From Lachnospiraceae bacterium (lineage in GTDB: Bacteria > Bacillota > Clostridia > Lachnospirales > Lachnospiraceae), in contig CAAHDV010000090.1 in NCBI GenBank assembly GCA_900770535.1, positions 1 through 14,866 on the forward strand: 14,866 nt of DNA, in the 5' to 3' direction. The position numbers and the translations under genes were made by a program. Position 1 is the stretch's first letter. Each line of letters begins with the position of its first letter. This document shows, piece by piece, positions 12,549-14,866 of this stretch. The notes under the pieces were generated by a model. It did not search any database. It was not told the origin of the DNA and saw nothing but the letters and a program-made list of their open reading frames with translations.

Positions 12549-13466
12549 ATGATTCAGAAACTGATTGAAAAGATTCAGAAGACAAAGGCACCGATCTGTG
12601 TGGGATTGGACCCGATGTTAAACTATATTCCGGAGCATATTTTAAAGAAGTCTTTCGGAGAGTTTGGTGAGACGTTAGAGGGCGCGGCAGACGCGATCTG
12701 GAATTTTAACAAAGAGATCGTGGATCACACCTGGGATCTGATCCCATCTGTGAAACCGCAGATCGCCATGTACGAGCAGTTTGGCATTGAGGGATTAAAG
12801 GTGTATGACAAGACTGTGAAGTATTGCCAGGAGAAGGGCCTTGTAGTCATCGGCGACGCAAAGCGCGGTGATATCGGTTCTACCTCCGCGGCATACGCAA
12901 CCGCGCATCTGGGCAAGGTAAAAGTCGGAAACAGCATCTGCTCCGCTTTCAACACGGATTTTCTTACTGTAAACCCGTACCTGGGAACCGATGGCGTAAA
13001 GCCGTTTGTGGATGTCTGCAACGCAGAGGACAAGGGCATTTTTGTGCTGGTAAAGACCTCCAACCCGTCCAGCGGCGAGTTCCAGGACAGACTCATTGAC
13101 GGCAAGCCGCTTTACGAGCATGTGGCAGCCAAGGTCGTTGAGTGGGGCGAGGCTTCCATGGACGGCGCGTACAGCAACGTAGGCGCAGTTGTGGGCGCAA
13201 CCTATCCGGAGATGAGCGCCATCTTAAGAAAACTTATGCCGAAGACCTACTTCCTGGTACCGGGCTACGGCGCACAGGGCGGTACCGCGAAAGACTTAAA
13301 GAACTGCTTCAACGAAGACGGACTCGGTGCAGTGGTTAACTCCTCCCGCGGCATCATTGCGGCATACCGTCAGGAGAAGTACGCAAAGTTTGGCGCAGAG
13401 CATTTCGCAGAGGCATCCAGACAGGCTGTCATTGATATGGTGGCTGACATCAACAGCGTACTGTAA
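12549..13466 (+). CDS. pyrF: Orotidine-5'-phosphate decarboxylase (type 2)
   Basis: The last enzyme of UMP synthesis, converting OMP to UMP and CO2 in the cytoplasm. The 305-residue length and wording fit the longer type 2 subfamily. Motifs are CVGLDP (17-22), the catalytic DAKRGDIG (103-110) with the Asp-Lys-x-x-Asp set Asp103, Lys105, Asp108, and the phosphate-binding PGYGAQGG (238-245). AAGGAGG at 12537-12543 supports the start. pyrK follows after 20 nt and pyrD directly after that, as in many Lachnospiraceae pyr operons. Nothing is missing or unusual. Confidence 0.97.
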   Translation: MIQKLIEKIQKTKAPICVGLDPMLNYIPEHILKKSFGEFGETLEGAADAIWNFNKEIVDHTWDLIPSVKPQIAMYEQFGIEGLKVYDKTVKYCQEKGLVVIGDAKRGDIGSTSAAYATAHLGKVKVGNSICSAFNTDFLTVNPYLGTDGVKPFVDVCNAEDKGIFVLVKTSNPSSGEFQDRLIDGKPLYEHVAAKVVEWGEASMDGAYSNVGAVVGATYPEMSAILRKLMPKTYFLVPGYGAQGGTAKDLKNCFNEDGLGAVVNSSRGIIAAYRQEKYAKFGAEHFAEASRQAVIDMVADINSVL

Positions 13467-13486
13467 TAGAAGCGAAGGAGCAGAGT

Positions 13487-14266
13487 ATGGAAACGATTCA
13501 GAAGGAAAAAGTAAAGCTTACGGCGAAGGTGGTCAGCCAGGAAGCTTTGACAGACGATATCTGCAGCATGTGGATCCAGGCAGACGAGATTGCGAAAGCT
13601 GCAAAGCCGGGACAGTTTATCTCTGTATACACGAAGGATAAGAGCAAGGTGCTTCCGCGCCCGATCAGCCTTTGCGAGGTGGATAAGGAGCAGGGAAGAC
13701 TGCGCATCGTATACCGCGTGGTGGGCGCCGGAACCAGAGAGTTCTCCGCATACCAGGCTGGGGATGATATCGAGATCATGGGACCGTTAGGCAACGGCTT
13801 CCCGTTAAAAGAGAAGAAGGCCTTCCTCATTGGCGGCGGCATCGGCATCCCGCCGATGTTAGAGCTGGCGAAGAACTTAAACTGTGAGAAGCAGATGGTT
13901 CTGGGCTACCGCGATGTCTTATTCTTAAACAAAGAATTTGAGCAGTACGGCAAGGTGTATGTGGCAACCGAGGACGGCAGTGCCGGAACCAAGGGCAATG
14001 TCATCGATGCGATTAAAGCAAACGGCTTGGAGGCTGATGTCATCTATGCATGCGGTCCGACTCCGATGCTGCGCGCGTTAAAGGCTTATGCCGCAGAGAA
14101 CGACATTGAGTGCTGGCTTTCCCTGGAAGAGAAGATGGCCTGCGGAATCGGCGCGTGCCTGGCCTGCGTCTGCAAGTCCAAAGACATTGACGAGCATTCC
14201 CACGTGCACAACAAGCGCATCTGCAAAGATGGCCCGGTATTTGCTGCAGAGGAGGTGGAGCTGTAA
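13487..14266 (+). CDS. pyrK: Dihydroorotate dehydrogenase B electron transfer subunit (FAD, [2Fe-2S])
   Basis: A 259-residue subunit that passes electrons from the PyrD FMN to NAD+ through a [2Fe-2S] cluster and FAD. It has a ferredoxin-reductase fold: RPISL (58-62) for FAD, GGGIGIPP (116-123) for NAD(H), and ACGPTPML (188-195) in the C-terminal part of the nucleotide domain. The cluster ligands are Cys219, Cys224, Cys227 and Cys246 in CGIGACLACVC and RICKDGPVF. AAGGAG at 13475-13480 supports the start. The stop TAA shares its last A with the pyrD ATG, so the two are translationally coupled, matching the 1:1 PyrK-PyrD complex. Confidence 0.96.
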   Translation: METIQKEKVKLTAKVVSQEALTDDICSMWIQADEIAKAAKPGQFISVYTKDKSKVLPRPISLCEVDKEQGRLRIVYRVVGAGTREFSAYQAGDDIEIMGPLGNGFPLKEKKAFLIGGGIGIPPMLELAKNLNCEKQMVLGYRDVLFLNKEFEQYGKVYVATEDGSAGTKGNVIDAIKANGLEADVIYACGPTPMLRALKAYAAENDIECWLSLEEKMACGIGACLACVCKSKDIDEHSHVHNKRICKDGPVFAAEEVEL

Positions 14267-14848
14267 TGAACACAAAAGTAAATCTTGCCGGTGTGGAATT
14301 AAAAAATCCGGTCATGACAGCGTCCGGAACCTTCGGAAGCGGTGCTGAGTACAGCGAATTTGTAGATTTAAACCGTCTTGGTGCTGTGGTCACCAAGGGC
14401 GTAGCCAATGTGCCGTGGCCGGGCAACCCGACCCCGCGTATCGCGGAAGTGTACGGCGGCATGCTGAATGCCATCGGCCTGCAGAACCCGGGCATTGATG
14501 TATTTGTAAAGCGCGACATCCCGTTCTTAAAGCAGTACGACACGAAGATCATCGTGAATGTCTGTGGAAAGACCACGGAAGATTATCTTGAAGTGGTAGA
14601 GCGTCTGGGTGACGAGCCGGTGGATTTATTAGAGATCAACATCTCCTGCCCGAACGTTAAAGAGGGCGGCATTGCTTTCGGTCAGGATCCGAAGGCGGTG
14701 GAGGCCATTACCCGGGAAGTGAAGAAGCACGCAAAGCAGCCGGTCATCATGAAGCTGAGTCCGAACGTAACGGATATCACTGTCATGGCGAAGGCAGCAG
14801 AGGCAGGCGGCGCAGATGTGCTGAGCCTGATCAACACCCTGACCGGCA
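14266..14848 (+). CDS. pyrD: Dihydroorotate dehydrogenase, class 1B catalytic subunit (3' truncated by contig end)
   Basis: Oxidises dihydroorotate to orotate on FMN; pairing with pyrK marks it as the NAD-linked class 1B form. The frame opens at the ATG overlapping the pyrK stop, with GGAGGTGGAG inside the end of pyrK as RBS. About 194 genuine residues of a family near 300 are present. Visible motifs are TASGTFGSG (18-26), TKGV (43-46), GLQNPG (71-76) and NISCPN (125-130) with catalytic Cys128, and SLINTLTG at the end. The next residues encoded (K-I-G-R-A-H) depart from the expected M-K-I-D continuation because they come from sequencing adapter; the gene is cut by the contig end, not mutated. 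Confidence 0.95.
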
Positions 14849-14866
14849 AGATCGGAAGAGCACACG
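14849..14866. other. Illumina TruSeq adapter remnant (not genomic)
   Basis: The final 18 bases, AGATCGGAAGAGCACACG, are identical to the start of the common Illumina TruSeq read 1 adapter. They interrupt pyrD at a point where the conserved T-G-M-K-I-D reading is expected. On the minus strand they translate as C-S-S-D-L, a known adapter-derived peptide. Treat these bases as vector/adapter and trim them. Confidence 0.95.

Noticed and set aside
14629..14865. Minus-strand frame starting at the right edge
   Set aside because: Its first residues are translated adapter (V-C-S-S-D-L) and the rest is antisense to pyrD.
1..14866. Defence island, prophage, insertion sequence, CRISPR array or tRNA
   Set aside because: No transposase, integrase, repeat-spacer pattern, cas gene, toxin-antitoxin pair or tRNA cloverleaf was found; gene content is core metabolism, transport and signalling.

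Overview
The window looks like ordinary chromosomal DNA from an anaerobic Firmicute, most likely a gut Lachnospiraceae (Clostridia). The grounds are protein flavour (pyruvate phosphate dikinase, PyrK with a class 1B PyrD, a folate ECF S component behind a THF riboswitch, Mrp/NBP35, YitT), strong AGGAGG-type ribosome binding sites, TTGACA/TATAAT promoters with extended -10 TG elements, and moderate GC. No mobile element, tRNA, rRNA or CRISPR array is visible. The last 18 bases are an exact match to an Illumina TruSeq adapter, so the right edge is an uncleaned contig end and real sequence stops at about 14848.

Layout, left to right. (1) 1-1006: C-terminal third of ppdK and its terminator. (2) 1150-3487: a two-gene signalling unit, a free-standing Hpt protein and a GGDEF-REC-HD-GYP cyclic-di-GMP enzyme with a cysteine-rich N-terminal sensor-like region. 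(3) 3660-6629: a promoter, then a YfcC-type permease and a MATE exporter, probably one operon. (4) 6602-7431: a promoter embedded in the end of the MATE gene, a THF riboswitch, and folT; a bidirectional terminator separates this from convergent relQ. (5) 7508-9291: relQ (small alarmone synthetase, minus) divergent from the Mrp-family Fe-S ATPase (plus). (6) 9332-11356: a tandem-GNAT acetyltransferase (minus) divergent from lrgA-lrgB (plus). (7) 11350-12448: a short tandem duplication, a strong promoter in a palindrome, a terminator and a structured leader, then a YitT-family membrane protein. (8) 12466-14848: the pyrimidine operon pyrF-pyrK-pyrD, cut by the contig end.

The genes are mostly unrelated housekeeping, transport and signalling units. 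The clearest functional groups are the pyr operon (orotate formation and OMP decarboxylation), the Hpt/c-di-GMP pair, and the riboswitch-controlled folate importer. I did not find a new defence or mobile system. The items most worth checking are the non-coding leaders (folT expression platform, yitT leader), the Hpt plus bifunctional c-di-GMP pair, and the adapter artefact.
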